From Cryobacterium glaciale (GTDB taxonomy: Bacteria; Actinomycetota; Actinomycetes; Actinomycetales; Microbacteriaceae), in assembly GCF_004402535.1 (NCBI RefSeq), contig NZ_SOEY01000030.1:219801-283800 (forward strand): DNA of 64,000 nt, read 5' to 3'. This document shows positions 20,976-33,600 of this stretch, piece after piece. Made by a program: the position numbers and the translations under genes. The stretch's first letter is position 1; every line of letters starts with the position of its first letter. A model generated the notes under the pieces. The model had not been told where the DNA came from, ran no database searches, and saw nothing but the letters and a program-made list of their open reading frames with translations.

Positions 20976-21002
20976 TTAGCAGTCAGCGGATGCGAGTGCC
21001 AA
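20976..21002 (+). promoter_or_regulatory. CIRCE operator of hrcA
   Basis: TTAGCAGTC-N9-GAGTGCCAA matches the HrcA-binding CIRCE consensus (TTAGCACTC-N9-GAGTGCTAA) with exact 9-9-9 spacing and two imperfect pairs. It lies 104 bases upstream of the hrcA start, as expected for autoregulation of the hrcA-dnaJ heat-shock unit. Its 9-base spacer happens to be the window-wide motif AGCGGATGC. Confidence 0.85.
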
Positions 21003-21105
21003 CGACGTGCCGACAAACCTGCGTTCCAGCGTGCCCACCGGCGCGCGCGGGGGTGCACATCCGCTCGAGTGGAGCAGTACCCCAAGAATCAGGAAGGCGG
21101 GCGCA

Positions 21106-22125
21106 ATGGTTTCCGACCGTGGCCTCGATGTTCTGCGCGTCATCGTGCAGGACTACGTCGCCTCCCGTGAACCCGTCGGGTCCAAATCCATCGTCGACCG
21201 GCACGCGTTCGGAGTCTCCGCCGCTACCATCCGCAACGACATGGCCCTGCTCGAGGAAGAAGAGTTGATCGCGGCGCCGCACACCTCCTCCGGACGCATT
21301 CCCACCGATAAGGGTTACCGGGTCTTCGTCGATCACCTCGCCGACCTGCGCCCGCTCACGCCAGCCCAACGTCAGGCGATCGAGACCTTTCTCGGCCATT
21401 CCGCCGACCTCGACGAGGTGCTCGTGCGCAGCGTGCGACTGCTCTCGCAGCTCACGCACCAGGTCGCCCTCGTGCAGTACCCCTCCCTGTCCCGGGCCAA
21501 GGTGCGCCACATCGAGTTCGTCCCGCTGACCGAGACGCGCATCCTGTCGGTGTTGATCACCGATTCCGGCGGGGTGGAACAGCGGGTGATCGACCTGCCA
21601 CGTGCGCTCGACGAGCAGACGCTCGGCGAGGTGCGTGCGCGTCTGAATGTCGCCGTCGTCGGGCTCGGAATGGCCGAAGCGAGTGTGGCCCTCGCCGCGA
21701 GCGTCTGGCCGGGATCCCCGGCGCTGCAACCGATCGTCGATCTGATCGCGAAGACCCTCGCCGACCAGATCGGCGCCAACCGCCAGGACAAGCTCGTCAT
21801 GGCCGGAGCCGCGAACCTGGTGCGCACCGAGGACGACTTCTCCGGCAGCATCTATCCGGTGCTCGAAGCGATCGAAGAGCAGGTGGTGCTGCTGCGCCTG
21901 TTCTCCGAAATGGAGACCGACCAGCACGGCGTCTCGGTGAGCATCGGCCGCGAGAATGCGGCCTTCGGTCTGCCAGAGGCGAGCGTGCTCACGAGCGGCT
22001 ACACCGCAGGCGGCAACCTCGCGAGACTCGGTGTGCTCGGGCCCACCCGCATGGACTACTCCAACAATATGGCGGCGGTGCGCGCCGTCGCCCGCTATCT
22101 CTCCCGCTTACTCGGCGAGACCTAG
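21106..22125 (+). CDS. hrcA: Heat-inducible transcription repressor HrcA
   Basis: Repressor of class I heat-shock genes that binds CIRCE. The 339-residue protein has the winged-helix start (RGLDVLRVIVQDYVASREPVGSKSI), the recognition region AATIRNDMALLEEEELI, and the HrcA effector domain with the C-terminal LGPTRMDYSNNMAAVR signature. The ATG at 21106 has AGGAAGG upstream; the open frame extends to 21007 but without a ribosome site. A CIRCE element lies at 20976-21002, and dnaJ follows 63 bases downstream. Confidence 0.95.
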   Translation: MVSDRGLDVLRVIVQDYVASREPVGSKSIVDRHAFGVSAATIRNDMALLEEEELIAAPHTSSGRIPTDKGYRVFVDHLADLRPLTPAQRQAIETFLGHSADLDEVLVRSVRLLSQLTHQVALVQYPSLSRAKVRHIEFVPLTETRILSVLITDSGGVEQRVIDLPRALDEQTLGEVRARLNVAVVGLGMAEASVALAASVWPGSPALQPIVDLIAKTLADQIGANRQDKLVMAGAANLVRTEDDFSGSIYPVLEAIEEQVVLLRLFSEMETDQHGVSVSIGRENAAFGLPEASVLTSGYTAGGNLARLGVLGPTRMDYSNNMAAVRAVARYLSRLLGET

Positions 22126-22188
22126 ATTTTTCCTGGCCGCGCTGCGGCACCGACCCAATTCGAACAACATCCTCAAGGAGAGCCACCT

Positions 22189-23292
22189 TTGGCTGACCAC
22201 TACGAAGCGCTTGGCGTTGACCGCGACGCGACCACCGATCAAATCAAGAAGGCGTACCGCCGCCTCGCCCGTGAACTGCACCCCGACGTGAACCCCGGCG
22301 CCGAGGCGTCGGAACGGTTCAAGAGCATCACGCACGCCTATGACGTGCTGAGCGATGCGAAACAGCGCCAGAAGTATGACCAGGGCGGCCAGAACGGCGG
22401 CTTCGACGGGCAAAACTTCGGCAACTTCGGTGACATTTTCGAGACCTTCTTCGGCGGGGGCGGCGGAAGCAGCCGCGGCCCGCGCTCCCGCCGCGAACGC
22501 GGCCAGGACGCCCTCATCCGGGTGGAACTCGACCTCGACGAGGTCATTTTCGGCACGCACCGTGACCTCGAGGTCGACACCGCGATCGTCTGCGCCACCT
22601 GCCAGGGCTCGTGTTGTGCTCCCGGCACCCAACCGATCACCTGCGACATCTGCCACGGTACCGGCAGCATCCAGCGAGCCGTACGCTCCCTGCTCGGCAA
22701 CGTCATGACGTCGAGCCCGTGCGGTTCCTGCCGCGGTTACGGCACCATCATCGCCACACCGTGTATGACCTGCTCCGGCCAGGGCCGCGTGCGCGCCCGC
22801 CGCACGGTCCCGGTCGACATTCCGGCCGGAGTCGACACCGGCCTGCGCCTGCAGATGCCCGGCAGCGGCGAGGCCGGCCCCGCCGCCGGCCCCAACGGTG
22901 ACCTGTACCTCGAGATGAAGGTGCGCCACCACGACGTGTTCAGCCGCGACGGCGACGACCTCATGTGTTCGCTCGACGTGCCGATGACCAGCGCCATACT
23001 CGGCACGAGCGTCACCGTGAAGGCCCTCGACGGCGACATCGAAGTGGATATCCGACCCGGCGCGCAGAGTTCCGAGGTGCTCACGATCAAGGACCGCGGC
23101 ATCACCAAGCTGCGCGGCAGCGGCCGTGGCGACCTCAAGATCGGCATCCACGTGGTCACCCCGAGCAAACTCGACCACAAGGAACGCGAGCTGATCGAGC
23201 AGTTCGCCGCCCGCTATGCTGCCCCGGCGCCCACGCTGAGTCAGTACCAGCAGGGCCTGTTCGCCAAGCTGCGCGACCGGTTCCTCGGCTAA
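22189..23292 (+). CDS. dnaJ: Chaperone protein DnaJ
   Basis: Hsp40 co-chaperone of DnaK. The 367-residue protein has a J-domain with HPD (ELHPDVNPG, about residues 30-38), a Gly/Phe-rich linker (GGFDGQNFGNFGDIFETFFGG), and four zinc-finger repeats (CATCQGSC, CDICHGTG, CGSCRGYG, CMTCSGQG). The C-terminal substrate-binding domain follows. TTG start with AAGGAGAG upstream. The first Zn repeat has Cys in place of the usual final Gly. It is placed as the DnaJ2-type copy linked to hrcA, so it is likely induced with hrcA through CIRCE. Confidence 0.95.
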   Translation: MADHYEALGVDRDATTDQIKKAYRRLARELHPDVNPGAEASERFKSITHAYDVLSDAKQRQKYDQGGQNGGFDGQNFGNFGDIFETFFGGGGGSSRGPRSRRERGQDALIRVELDLDEVIFGTHRDLEVDTAIVCATCQGSCCAPGTQPITCDICHGTGSIQRAVRSLLGNVMTSSPCGSCRGYGTIIATPCMTCSGQGRVRARRTVPVDIPAGVDTGLRLQMPGSGEAGPAAGPNGDLYLEMKVRHHDVFSRDGDDLMCSLDVPMTSAILGTSVTVKALDGDIEVDIRPGAQSSEVLTIKDRGITKLRGSGRGDLKIGIHVVTPSKLDHKERELIEQFAARYAAPAPTLSQYQQGLFAKLRDRFLG

Positions 23293-23293
23293 G

Positions 23294-24034
23294 GTGGCAC
23301 ATTTCTACCTGCAGGAAACGCTCCGCACGATCGATAGTCGCCCGGGGCAGGTCGTGACCGTCGACGGCGCCGAGGCTCGCCACGCGGTCACGGTCAGTCG
23401 GGTGCGTCCCGGGGACCGGCTCCGGCTGGGCAATGGGGCCGGGTTGCTGCTGGCGGGGACGGTGCTGACGGCGGAGGCTGCGGCATTGACCCTGCGCGTC
23501 GACGACGCGAGCGAGACGCCGGCTGCGACGCCGCGCATCCGCCTGGTGCAGGCCCTCGCCAAGGGCGACCGTGACGAACTCGCCATCCAGGCCGCCACCG
23601 AACTCGGCGTCGACGGCGTCATTCCGTGGTCTGCCGCCCGCTCCATCACCAAGTGGGAGGGCGCGAAGATCGCCAAGGGCCACGAGCGTTGGAGCAGCAT
23701 CGTGCGCGAGGCCAGCAAACAGTCGATCCGGGCCTGGCTGCCGGGTGTAGCCCCGCTGGCCAGCACCAAACAGCTCGCCGTACTCGCGGCCACCACCCGG
23801 ATGCTGCTGCTCGAACCGACCGCGACCCGTCGCCTCACCGAGGTGGCCGCGCCCACCGATGACCGCGATATCCTGCTCGTCGTCGGCCCGGAGGGCGGAA
23901 TCTCCCCGGCCGAACTGCTGCTGCTCGAGCAGGCCGGCGCTACCCAGGTACGCCTCGGCGACACCGTGCTGCGCACCTCGACCGCCGGTCCGGCCGCTCT
24001 CGCGATTCTCAATGCGACGCTCGGCCGTTGGTAG
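23294..24034 (+). CDS. rsmE: 16S rRNA (uracil-1498-N3)-methyltransferase
   Basis: SPOUT-class enzyme that methylates U1498 of 16S rRNA with S-adenosylmethionine. The 246-residue protein has the PUA-like N-terminal part and the RsmE knot region: KGDRDELAIQAATELGVDGVIPW, the ERWSSIVREASKQSIR segment, VGPEGGISPAEL and LGDTVLRTSTAGPAAL. The GTG start lies one base after the dnaJ stop, so the genes are cotranscribed. Confidence 0.94.
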   Translation: MAHFYLQETLRTIDSRPGQVVTVDGAEARHAVTVSRVRPGDRLRLGNGAGLLLAGTVLTAEAAALTLRVDDASETPAATPRIRLVQALAKGDRDELAIQAATELGVDGVIPWSAARSITKWEGAKIAKGHERWSSIVREASKQSIRAWLPGVAPLASTKQLAVLAATTRMLLLEPTATRRLTEVAAPTDDRDILLVVGPEGGISPAELLLLEQAGATQVRLGDTVLRTSTAGPAALAILNATLGRW

Positions 24035-24101
24035 CCCGTGCTGGTGGGTGTGTGTGCCGCTGGTAGCGCGGGCCGCTGGCAGCGCCGCTTAAGATAGAGG
24101 C

Positions 24102-24465
24102 ATGTCTTCTTCTGGCGCCCAGCCGACCATTTTCAGCCGCATCATCGCGCGTGAGATTCCGGCGACGATCGTGGCCGAGACCGAACACATCATCGCGTTC
24201 CTCGACATCGCACCGAAAGCCCCGGTGCACGTCGTCGTGACCACCAAAGACCCGCAGTACCAGAACGTGGTTGAACTTGCCGCCGGCAACCCGGTCCTGC
24301 TCGCCGAACTCGTCGCCGTGGCCGAGCAGATCGCAGCCGTTCGCACCAACGGGCAGTTCCGCCTCGTCTTCAACACCGGGGCCGCCGCCGGTCAGACCGT
24401 GTTCCACGTGCACGCGCACGTCCTGGGCAGCTCTCAACCAACCGAATCGCTGGGGGAGGACTCGC

Positions 24466-24479
<14 letters not shown>
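24102..24479 (+). CDS. HIT family nucleotide-binding protein
   Basis: A 125-residue histidine-triad protein of the HINT type, expected to hydrolyse AMP-linked small molecules; its physiological substrate is unknown. It shows TIFSRIIAREIPATIV at the start and the triad HVHAHVL near the C-terminus (His at about residues 106, 108 and 110). The last 14 bases overlap the phoH gene, whose Shine-Dalgarno sequence lies within this gene. Confidence 0.93.
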
Positions 24480-25532
<1,053 letters not shown>

Positions 25533-25536
<4 letters not shown>

Positions 25537-25997
25537 GCATCGAAATCAACAACGAGTCGACCATCCCCGTCGATGAAGCCGCCATTTTGCGCCTCGCTGC
25601 CTTCGCGCTCGACACCATGCACGTGCACGCCGACGCCGAACTCGCGATCGTGCTCGTCGACGAGGGTGCCATGGAGCAGCTGCACGTGCAGTGGATGGAC
25701 GAACCCGGCCCCACCGACGTTCTGAGCTTTCCGATGGACGAACTCCGCCCGGGTACCGAGGAGCAGGAGACCCCGCCGGGACTCCTCGGCGATATCGTGC
25801 TCTGCCCGCAGGTCGCCAAGGAGCAGGCCGAGACTGCCGGCCACAGCACCCTCGACGAACTGCTGCTGCTGACGACCCACGGCGTGCTGCACCTGCTCGG
25901 CTTCGACCACGCCGAACCGGCGGAAGAGAAGGAGATGTTCGGCATCCAGCGCGACATCCTCATCGGCTTCGCCATGCAGGAACGACAACGCCACTGA
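25533..25997 (+). CDS. ybeY: Endoribonuclease YbeY
   Basis: Metal-dependent RNase involved in 16S rRNA 3'-end maturation and ribosome quality control. The 154-residue protein carries the zinc-binding [11 protein letters not shown] motif (about residues 115-125) and the [11 protein letters not shown] segment. The TTG start overlaps the phoH stop (TTGA), and the gene's own stop overlaps the next start (TGATG), so phoH, ybeY and the CBS-domain gene are translationally coupled. Confidence 0.95.
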
Positions 25998-27334
25998 TGC
26001 ACATCGTGTGGTTCATGTACTCGGCCGTCGTCCTGGTCATTTTTGCCGGTCTGATGGCCGCCGTCGATGCGGCGATCACCGGCCAATCCCGCGCCGACAT
26101 CGCCGGCCTGGTGGCGAATCATCGCGCCAAACGATCGCTCCAGGCGATTGCCGACGATGCCGGTGCGCACCTCAACGCCATCAACTTCATCCGCATCACC
26201 GCAGAGACGACCGCGGCCGTGCTGGTGACCCTTGTCTTCGCGACGACCATCGACGCCCTCTGGCTGGCATTATTGCTGTCGGCGCTCATCATGACCTCGG
26301 TCTCGTTCGTGCTGGTCGGCGCGAGCCCGCGCAGCGTCGGCCGCGCCCACCCGGTCGGCCTGCTGACCGCGACCGCCCTGCTCGTGCACATCGCCCGCGT
26401 GCTGCTCGGACCGATCGCCAACGCGCTGGTCGCCCTCGGTAACCGGGTCACTCCGGGACGCACCAAACTCACCACCTTCACCTCTGAAGACCAGCTGCTC
26501 AGCATGGTCGATGAGGCCACCGAACTCGACGTAATAGAAGAAGACGACCGCGAACTCATCCACTCCATCTTCGAGTTCAGCGACACGGTCGTGCGCGAGG
26601 TGATGATTCCGCGCACCGACATGATCACCATCGACGCCGACGCGAGCATCGACGCCGCCATGGGTCTGTTCCTGAGCAGCGGAACCTCCCGCCTGCCCGT
26701 GCTGGACGGGCAAGTCGACGACGTGGCCGGCATCTTGTACCTGCGCGACGTGGCCCGGCTGGTGTTCGAACGGCCCATCAACGCCCTCCAGCTCACCGTG
26801 GCCGATCTGGCCAGGCCGGCCGTCTTCGTGCCCGAGTCGAAGAAGGCCGACGACATGCTGCGGCAGATGCAGCTCGAGTCCAACCACCTCGCCATGGTCG
26901 TCGATGAGTACGGCGGAATCGCCGGCCTGGTCACCCTCGAAGACCTGATCGAGGAGCTCGTCGGCGATATCTCCGATGAGTACGACCGCGACGTGGTCGA
27001 GGTCGAAGACCTCGGGGGCGGGCAATTTCGGGTGAGCGCCCGGCTTCCGGTCGATGAATTGGGCGAGCTGTTCAACCTCGAACTCGACGACGACGACGTC
27101 GATTCCGTCGGTGGTCTGCTGGCCAAGGCCCTCGGACGTTTGCCCGTGGCCGGGTCGGTCGCCTCGGTGAGCGGCTTGAACCTCACCGCCGAACGCACCG
27201 AAGGCCGCCGCAAGCGCATCAGCACCGTGCTGGTGGAACGCGATGCGGCGTTGATCGATGCGCAGACCGCATTCCTCACGGTACCGACGAGTACCCCAAA
27301 AACAGTGTCAGATGATGAAGGAGAACGGTCATGA
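25997..27334 (+). CDS. CNNM/HlyC-CorC family transporter (DUF21-CBS-CorC_HlyC)
   Basis: Membrane protein of the CNNM/CorC family, associated with Mg2+ or Co2+ export. The 445-residue protein has an N-terminal DUF21-like membrane domain of three to four helices (residues 1 to about 140), a CBS pair (VREVMIPRTDMITIDAD onward, about 195-320) and a C-terminal CorC_HlyC domain (GQFRVSARLPVDELGELF, about 340-420). The ATG at 25997 overlaps the ybeY stop. It ends in a 4-base overlap with era. Confidence 0.92.
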   Translation: MHIVWFMYSAVVLVIFAGLMAAVDAAITGQSRADIAGLVANHRAKRSLQAIADDAGAHLNAINFIRITAETTAAVLVTLVFATTIDALWLALLLSALIMTSVSFVLVGASPRSVGRAHPVGLLTATALLVHIARVLLGPIANALVALGNRVTPGRTKLTTFTSEDQLLSMVDEATELDVIEEDDRELIHSIFEFSDTVVREVMIPRTDMITIDADASIDAAMGLFLSSGTSRLPVLDGQVDDVAGILYLRDVARLVFERPINALQLTVADLARPAVFVPESKKADDMLRQMQLESNHLAMVVDEYGGIAGLVTLEDLIEELVGDISDEYDRDVVEVEDLGGGQFRVSARLPVDELGELFNLELDDDDVDSVGGLLAKALGRLPVAGSVASVSGLNLTAERTEGRRKRISTVLVERDAALIDAQTAFLTVPTSTPKTVSDDEGERS

Positions 27335-28248
27335 CCGGAGCAACCGAGCCCCACCCGAGCGGGTACCGAGCGGGATTCGTCTCGTTCGTGGGACGCCCCA
27401 ACGTGGGCAAGTCCACCCTGACGAACGCGCTGGTGGGCGAGAAGGTTGCGATCACCTCGTCGAAGCCGCAAACCACTCGCCGCGCCATTCGCGGCATCGT
27501 GCACCAGAAGAACGGCCAGCTCATCCTGGTCGACACTCCCGGCATCCACCGCCCGCGTACCCTCCTCGGTGAGCGCCTCAACAGCCTCGTCACGGCGACG
27601 CTCGCCGGCGTCGACGTGATCGGACTGTGCATTCCGGCCAACGAGCCGATCGGCCCGGGGGACAAGTTCATCAACGAGCAACTGGATGCCTTCCCGCGGG
27701 CCAAGAAGGTCGCCATCGTCACCAAGATTGATGCGTCCTCCAAAACCAATGTCGCCAACCAGCTTCTGGCCGTTTCCCAGTTGCGGGACTGGGAGGCGAT
27801 CGTGCCGATCTCCTCGACCAGCCGCATCCAGCTGGACACCCTCGCCACCGAACTACTGCGCCTCCTGCCGTATGCGGACGCGCCGCTCTACCCGGCCGAC
27901 GCGGTCACCGACGAGACACTCGAATCGCGCATCTCGGAGTTCATCCGGGAGGCCGCCCTCGAGGGCGTCACGGATGAACTGCCGCACTCCATCGCCGTGA
28001 CCATCGACGACATCATCGAGCGTGACGACCAGGAACTGGTTGAGATCTACGCCAACCTGTTCGTGGAGCGGGACAGCCAGAAGGGCATCATCATCGGCAA
28101 GTCGGGCAGCCGGCTGAAGGACGTCGGTACCCGGGCGCGCAAACAGATCGAACCGCTCGTCGGCAAGCGGGTGTTCCTGTCACTGCGGGTCAAGATCGCC
28201 AAGGAGTGGCAGCGCGACCCGAAGCAGCTCGGTCGTCTCGGCTTCTAG
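27331..28248 (+). CDS. era: GTPase Era
   Basis: Essential GTPase that binds the 3' end of 16S rRNA during 30S maturation. The 305-residue protein has G1 GRPNVGKST, G2 TTRRAIRG, G3 DTPGIHRP, G4 TKID, and a C-terminal type II KH domain with the GKSGSRLKDVGTRARKQIE motif. It overlaps the upstream CBS gene by 4 bases (ATGA) and ends the hrcA-to-era run. It is followed by the leuA leader region. Confidence 0.96.
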   Translation: MTGATEPHPSGYRAGFVSFVGRPNVGKSTLTNALVGEKVAITSSKPQTTRRAIRGIVHQKNGQLILVDTPGIHRPRTLLGERLNSLVTATLAGVDVIGLCIPANEPIGPGDKFINEQLDAFPRAKKVAIVTKIDASSKTNVANQLLAVSQLRDWEAIVPISSTSRIQLDTLATELLRLLPYADAPLYPADAVTDETLESRISEFIREAALEGVTDELPHSIAVTIDDIIERDDQELVEIYANLFVERDSQKGIIIGKSGSRLKDVGTRARKQIEPLVGKRVFLSLRVKIAKEWQRDPKQLGRLGF

Positions 28249-28319
28249 TCGTTCCGGCCGCTGGTGAGCGGGCAGCAAACCGTGGTCTCAGCGCTGCCAA
28301 ACGGTGCTAGCCTGAAATC

Positions 28320-30195
<1,876 letters not shown>

Positions 30196-30230
30196 GCAGC
30201 GCGCATCCGCTCGCACCAACTGAGCACACA

Positions 30231-30266
30231 CGAAAGCCCAGCCTCATCACTGAGTCTGGGCTTTCG
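30231..30266 (+). terminator. Terminator of leuA
   Basis: CGAAAGCCCAG (30231-30241) pairs perfectly with CTGGGCTTTCG (30256-30266). The 11-bp stem lies 35 bases past the leuA stop, between leuA and the convergent gene at 30312. The T-run after the stem is short. Confidence 0.8.
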
Positions 30267-30311
30267 TTGCACCATCCGGGTGCGGTCATGGCGGTGTCGG
30301 GCTAGCGATGA

Positions 30312-31004
30312 TTAGGCCAGCGCGGGCAGGTGCACCGTTCGATCTGTCGTGCTGGCAGTGAGAACAGCGCTGCCGAGCAGCGAGCGGCAGTCGTCGATCG
30401 CGCGCTCGAGCAGGGTATACAGCCGGGCGTCGGGGTCGGCAATGCAGGCCTCGCCGATGCCCTGCACGCCGACGCGAATGATCGTGTCGGCGGTGCGCGG
30501 TGTGAACTTGGTGTGTGACCAGGAGTGCACGCTGCCGATGAAGTCGCGGGCCCAGCGTTCGGCATCGGGCGCTTGATCGAGGGCTGCCCGGATGAGCGGT
30601 CGCACCCGCTCGGCCAGTGCCGGATCAAGAACGGATGCGTTCCGCTCGCAGGTCAGCACCCCCACGGCGAGCGCGCGCTGACGATCCAGACTCGCCACCG
30701 GAAGCGCTTCACAACCGGTACGCAGGGCGACCATGACCTCGATCCGCCTGTCGGAACCGGTCAGGCCGATCACCGACGGAATCAGCAGGGCCAGCCGCGA
30801 CCTCGAGTCGTCGGAACTGCAGTCGTTGACCATGCGCGCCAGCGATGCCAATACCGGATGGGTGCAGGCGGGGTGGTCGCTCCAGGACTCGCCAGCGAGA
30901 TAGGAGGCGAATTCCATGAAGCAGCCGCCGCTCTTGGGCGTGCGGTGTTTGCCACGCGACAGCACGGGCATAATGTCGGGCAGACTGCCCTGGACTGGTT
31001 TCAT
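30312..31004 (-). CDS. Conserved hypothetical protein
   Basis: A 230-residue soluble-looking protein with no recognised domain. It begins MKPVQGSLPDIMPVLSRGKH and continues with a Cys/His-bearing segment (GGCFMEFASYLAGE, then DHPACTHPVLASLAR) that resembles a conserved actinobacterial hypothetical family recalled without a name. The ATG at 31004 is chosen because GGAGG stands upstream; an upstream in-frame start (31106) has none. It is convergent with leuA and divergent from recO. The 169 bases upstream include a GTCAC-N5-GTGAC inverted repeat (31075-31089). Confidence 0.75.
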   Translation of the reverse strand: MKPVQGSLPDIMPVLSRGKHRTPKSGGCFMEFASYLAGESWSDHPACTHPVLASLARMVNDCSSDDSRSRLALLIPSVIGLTGSDRRIEVMVALRTGCEALPVASLDRQRALAVGVLTCERNASVLDPALAERVRPLIRAALDQAPDAERWARDFIGSVHSWSHTKFTPRTADTIIRVGVQGIGEACIADPDARLYTLLERAIDDCRSLLGSAVLTASTTDRTVHLPALA

Positions 31005-31173
31005 GAAAAACCTCCATACCACGGGGACTACGTGTCCTAAGTCTCCCCCCGTCCGGCGGGAAAAACCAGTGCCAGTCACGACTAGTGACAGAAATTCAGC
31101 GACCAAAATGCCGTCGCGTTGAATGGTCGGCCCGCCGTGACCGCGTCGTCCCGGCAGAGTGGGATAATTACCT

Positions 31174-31896
31174 GTGCCTGTCTACCGAGATGAAGCCGTC
31201 GTGCTGCGCACCCACAAGCTGGGTGAAGCCGACCGCATTGTCACCATGCTCACCCGAGCTCACGGCAAGGTGCGCGCCGTCGCCAAGGGAGTGCGCCGCA
31301 CCGGCTCCAAATTCGGTGCCCGGCTCGAGCCGTTCATGGTCGCCGACGTGCAGCTGTACGAGGGCCGCAACCTCGACATCATCACCCAGGCCGAGTCGCT
31401 CGGCTCCTACGGCGCCCTGATCACCGCCGACTACGGAAGCTACACCGCGGCGAGCGTCATGGTGGAAACCGCCGACAAACTCACCGAATCCGAGGGGTCG
31501 CTGCAGCAGTACCTGCTGCTGGTCGGTGCGCTGCGATCGCTGTCGCGCCAGGAACACGGCTCCCACCTCACCCTCAACTCCTACCTGCTGCGCGCCGTGT
31601 CGATGGCCGGCTGGGCCCCGAGCTTTCAGGACTGCGCCCGCTGCGGCGCCGTAGGCGAGCACAGCGCGATGGTCGTGCAGCTCGGCGGGATCGTCTGCGA
31701 TTCCTGCGCCGCGCCCGGTTCGCCCCGCCTCGATGCGGCCACGATCGGCTTGCTGAGCGCCCTGCTCACCGGCGATTGGGAGCACGCGAGCGCGAGCCCC
31801 GAACGCACCCAGAGCCAGGCGGCTGGCGTCGTTGCCGCCTACACGCAGTGGCATTTGGGTCGCGGGCTTCGCTCGCTGGAACACGTCGTCCGATGA
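31174..31896 (+). CDS. recO: DNA repair protein RecO
   Basis: Recombination mediator that helps load RecA on SSB-coated DNA in the RecFOR pathway. The 240-residue protein has an N-terminal OB-fold ([40 protein letters not shown] region), a helical domain, and a zinc-finger pair of CxxC motifs (CARCG and CDSC). GTG start. The stop overlaps the uppS start by 4 bases (ATGA), a typical actinobacterial recO-uppS pair. Confidence 0.94.
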   Translation: MPVYRDEAVVLRTHKLGEADRIVTMLTRAHGKVRAVAKGVRRTGSKFGARLEPFMVADVQLYEGRNLDIITQAESLGSYGALITADYGSYTAASVMVETADKLTESEGSLQQYLLLVGALRSLSRQEHGSHLTLNSYLLRAVSMAGWAPSFQDCARCGAVGEHSAMVVQLGGIVCDSCAAPGSPRLDAATIGLLSALLTGDWEHASASPERTQSQAAGVVAAYTQWHLGRGLRSLEHVVR

Positions 31897-32726
31897 TGGC
31901 CGGTCTATTCGGCCACAGAGGCTCCACGCACGCGCCGGTCAAGCACCGCGACGCGGTCCCATTCCAACCGCTCGACTGGACCGGCCTCTACCCGCCCGAG
32001 CTGCCCCGCAAGGCCGTGCCGGAGCACGTCGCCGTGGTCATGGACGGCAACGGCCGCTGGGCCAACGGCCGGGGTCTGACCCGGGTCGAGGGGCACAAGG
32101 CCGGCGAAGCCGCCCTGCTCGACGTCGTCGCCGGCGCCATCCAGATCGGGGTCAAGCACCTCAGCGTCTACGCCTTCTCCACCGAGAACTGGAAACGTTC
32201 GCCCGACGAGGTGCGTTTTCTCATGGGCTTCAACCGCGATGTGCTGCATCGCCGCCGCGACCAGCTCAACGACTGGGGGGTGCGCATCAAGTGGGCCGGG
32301 CGCAAGCCGAAGCTGTGGGCATCCGTTATCAACGAACTGCAGTTCGCTGAGAAACTGACCGCCGGAAATGACGTGCTCACCCTCACGATGTGCGTGAACT
32401 ACGGCGGTCGCACCGAGATAGCGGATGCCGTGCGCGCGTTGGCCGAGGACGTCGCCGCTGGCAGGCTGAAGCCGTCGGGCATCACGGAGAAAGCCATCGC
32501 CCGGCAGCTGTATGTGCCGGAGTTGCCCGACGTTGACCTGTTCGTGCGCAGTTCGGGAGAGCAGCGCACGAGCAACTTTCTGCTCTGGCAGAGTGCTTAT
32601 GCCGAGATGGTCTTTCTCGACACCCTGTGGCCCGATTTCACTCGGGTCGACCTCTGGCACGCCGTCGAAATCTACGCTTCGCGCAACCGGCGCTACGGTG
32701 GCGCGGTCGACGCCCCTACCGCCTGA
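31893..32726 (+). CDS. uppS: Isoprenyl transferase (polyprenyl diphosphate synthase, UppS type)
   Basis: cis-Prenyltransferase that makes the long-chain polyprenyl diphosphate carrier for peptidoglycan. The 277-residue protein has the catalytic [14 protein letters not shown] (Asp and Arg for the pyrophosphate), the FSTENWKRS motif, and [20 protein letters not shown] near the C-terminus. The ATG at 31893 overlaps the recO stop. Product chain length cannot be told by eye. Confidence 0.95.
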   Translation: MMAGLFGHRGSTHAPVKHRDAVPFQPLDWTGLYPPELPRKAVPEHVAVVMDGNGRWANGRGLTRVEGHKAGEAALLDVVAGAIQIGVKHLSVYAFSTENWKRSPDEVRFLMGFNRDVLHRRRDQLNDWGVRIKWAGRKPKLWASVINELQFAEKLTAGNDVLTLTMCVNYGGRTEIADAVRALAEDVAAGRLKPSGITEKAIARQLYVPELPDVDLFVRSSGEQRTSNFLLWQSAYAEMVFLDTLWPDFTRVDLWHAVEIYASRNRRYGGAVDAPTA

Positions 32727-32787
32727 ACGGGCCCTGCCAATATTCCGAACGGGGAATACAAGGGCGTGAGGCCCCGTTTGACCGAGT

Positions 32788-33516
32788 GTGACTGACACGA
32801 GTACGACCACAACGACCGCATCCACGATGAGCCCTCTGAACAGCGTCGCCCCAATCAAGGTCGACATCTGGTCTGACGTACAGTGCCCCTGGTGTTACAT
32901 CGGCAAACGCAAGTTCAGGGCCGGCGTGGAACTGTTCGATGGAAAAGTCGAGGTCGAATATCACAGCTTCGAACTCTCGCCGGACACTCCGGTGGACTAT
33001 GTCGGCAACGCCGTCGACTACCTGAGCGAACGCAAAGGCATGCCCATCGACCAGGTGCAGAAAATGCTCGAGAACGTAACCGCGATTGCCGCGAGTGTCG
33101 GCCTCGATTACGACTACGACTCGGTGCACCAGACCAACACGGTCATCTCGCACGAACTGCTGCACTATGCCAAGGCCCACGGTCGCCAGCTCGACATGAT
33201 GGAACGCCTGCTCAGGGCCTACTTCATCGACGGTCGCCACGTCGGACGCATCGAGGACCTCGCCGACCTCGCGTCCGAGATCGGACTCGACCGGGCCGAC
33301 GTGGTGCGGTCACTCACCGCCCACGAGCACCTCGCCGCGGTCAAGGCCGACGTGGCGCAGGCCGGTGCATACGGCATCCAGGGCGTTCCGTTCTTCGTGA
33401 TCGACGGCCGCTACGGCATCTCCGGCGCGCAAGATCCGGCCGCGTTCGCGCAGGCCCTCGGCCAGGCCAGCGCAGACCGCACGGCCGACGGTTCGGCGAA
33501 CAACACCGCCGCGTAG
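32788..33516 (+). CDS. DsbA family (FrnE-like) oxidoreductase
   Basis: A thioredoxin-fold protein of the cytoplasmic FrnE/DsbA-like family, predicted to act as a thiol-disulfide oxidoreductase or isomerase on unknown substrates. The 242-residue protein has a Thr-rich start, the active site CPWC (in DVQCPWCYIG, about residues 32-37 region), a helical insertion, and the cis-Pro loop GIQGVPFFVID. No signal peptide is visible. It is followed by a gene for a small Cys-rich protein, 84 bases downstream. Confidence 0.9.
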   Translation: MTDTSTTTTTASTMSPLNSVAPIKVDIWSDVQCPWCYIGKRKFRAGVELFDGKVEVEYHSFELSPDTPVDYVGNAVDYLSERKGMPIDQVQKMLENVTAIAASVGLDYDYDSVHQTNTVISHELLHYAKAHGRQLDMMERLLRAYFIDGRHVGRIEDLADLASEIGLDRADVVRSLTAHEHLAAVKADVAQAGAYGIQGVPFFVIDGRYGISGAQDPAAFAQALGQASADRTADGSANNTAA

Positions 33517-33600
33517 CAGCAGTACCCAGCGAACTCGCGTAGCCTAGCTGCGGACCGAGTCGGCCGCATCAGCTTCACCCAATTGATCAGGAGAACACCC

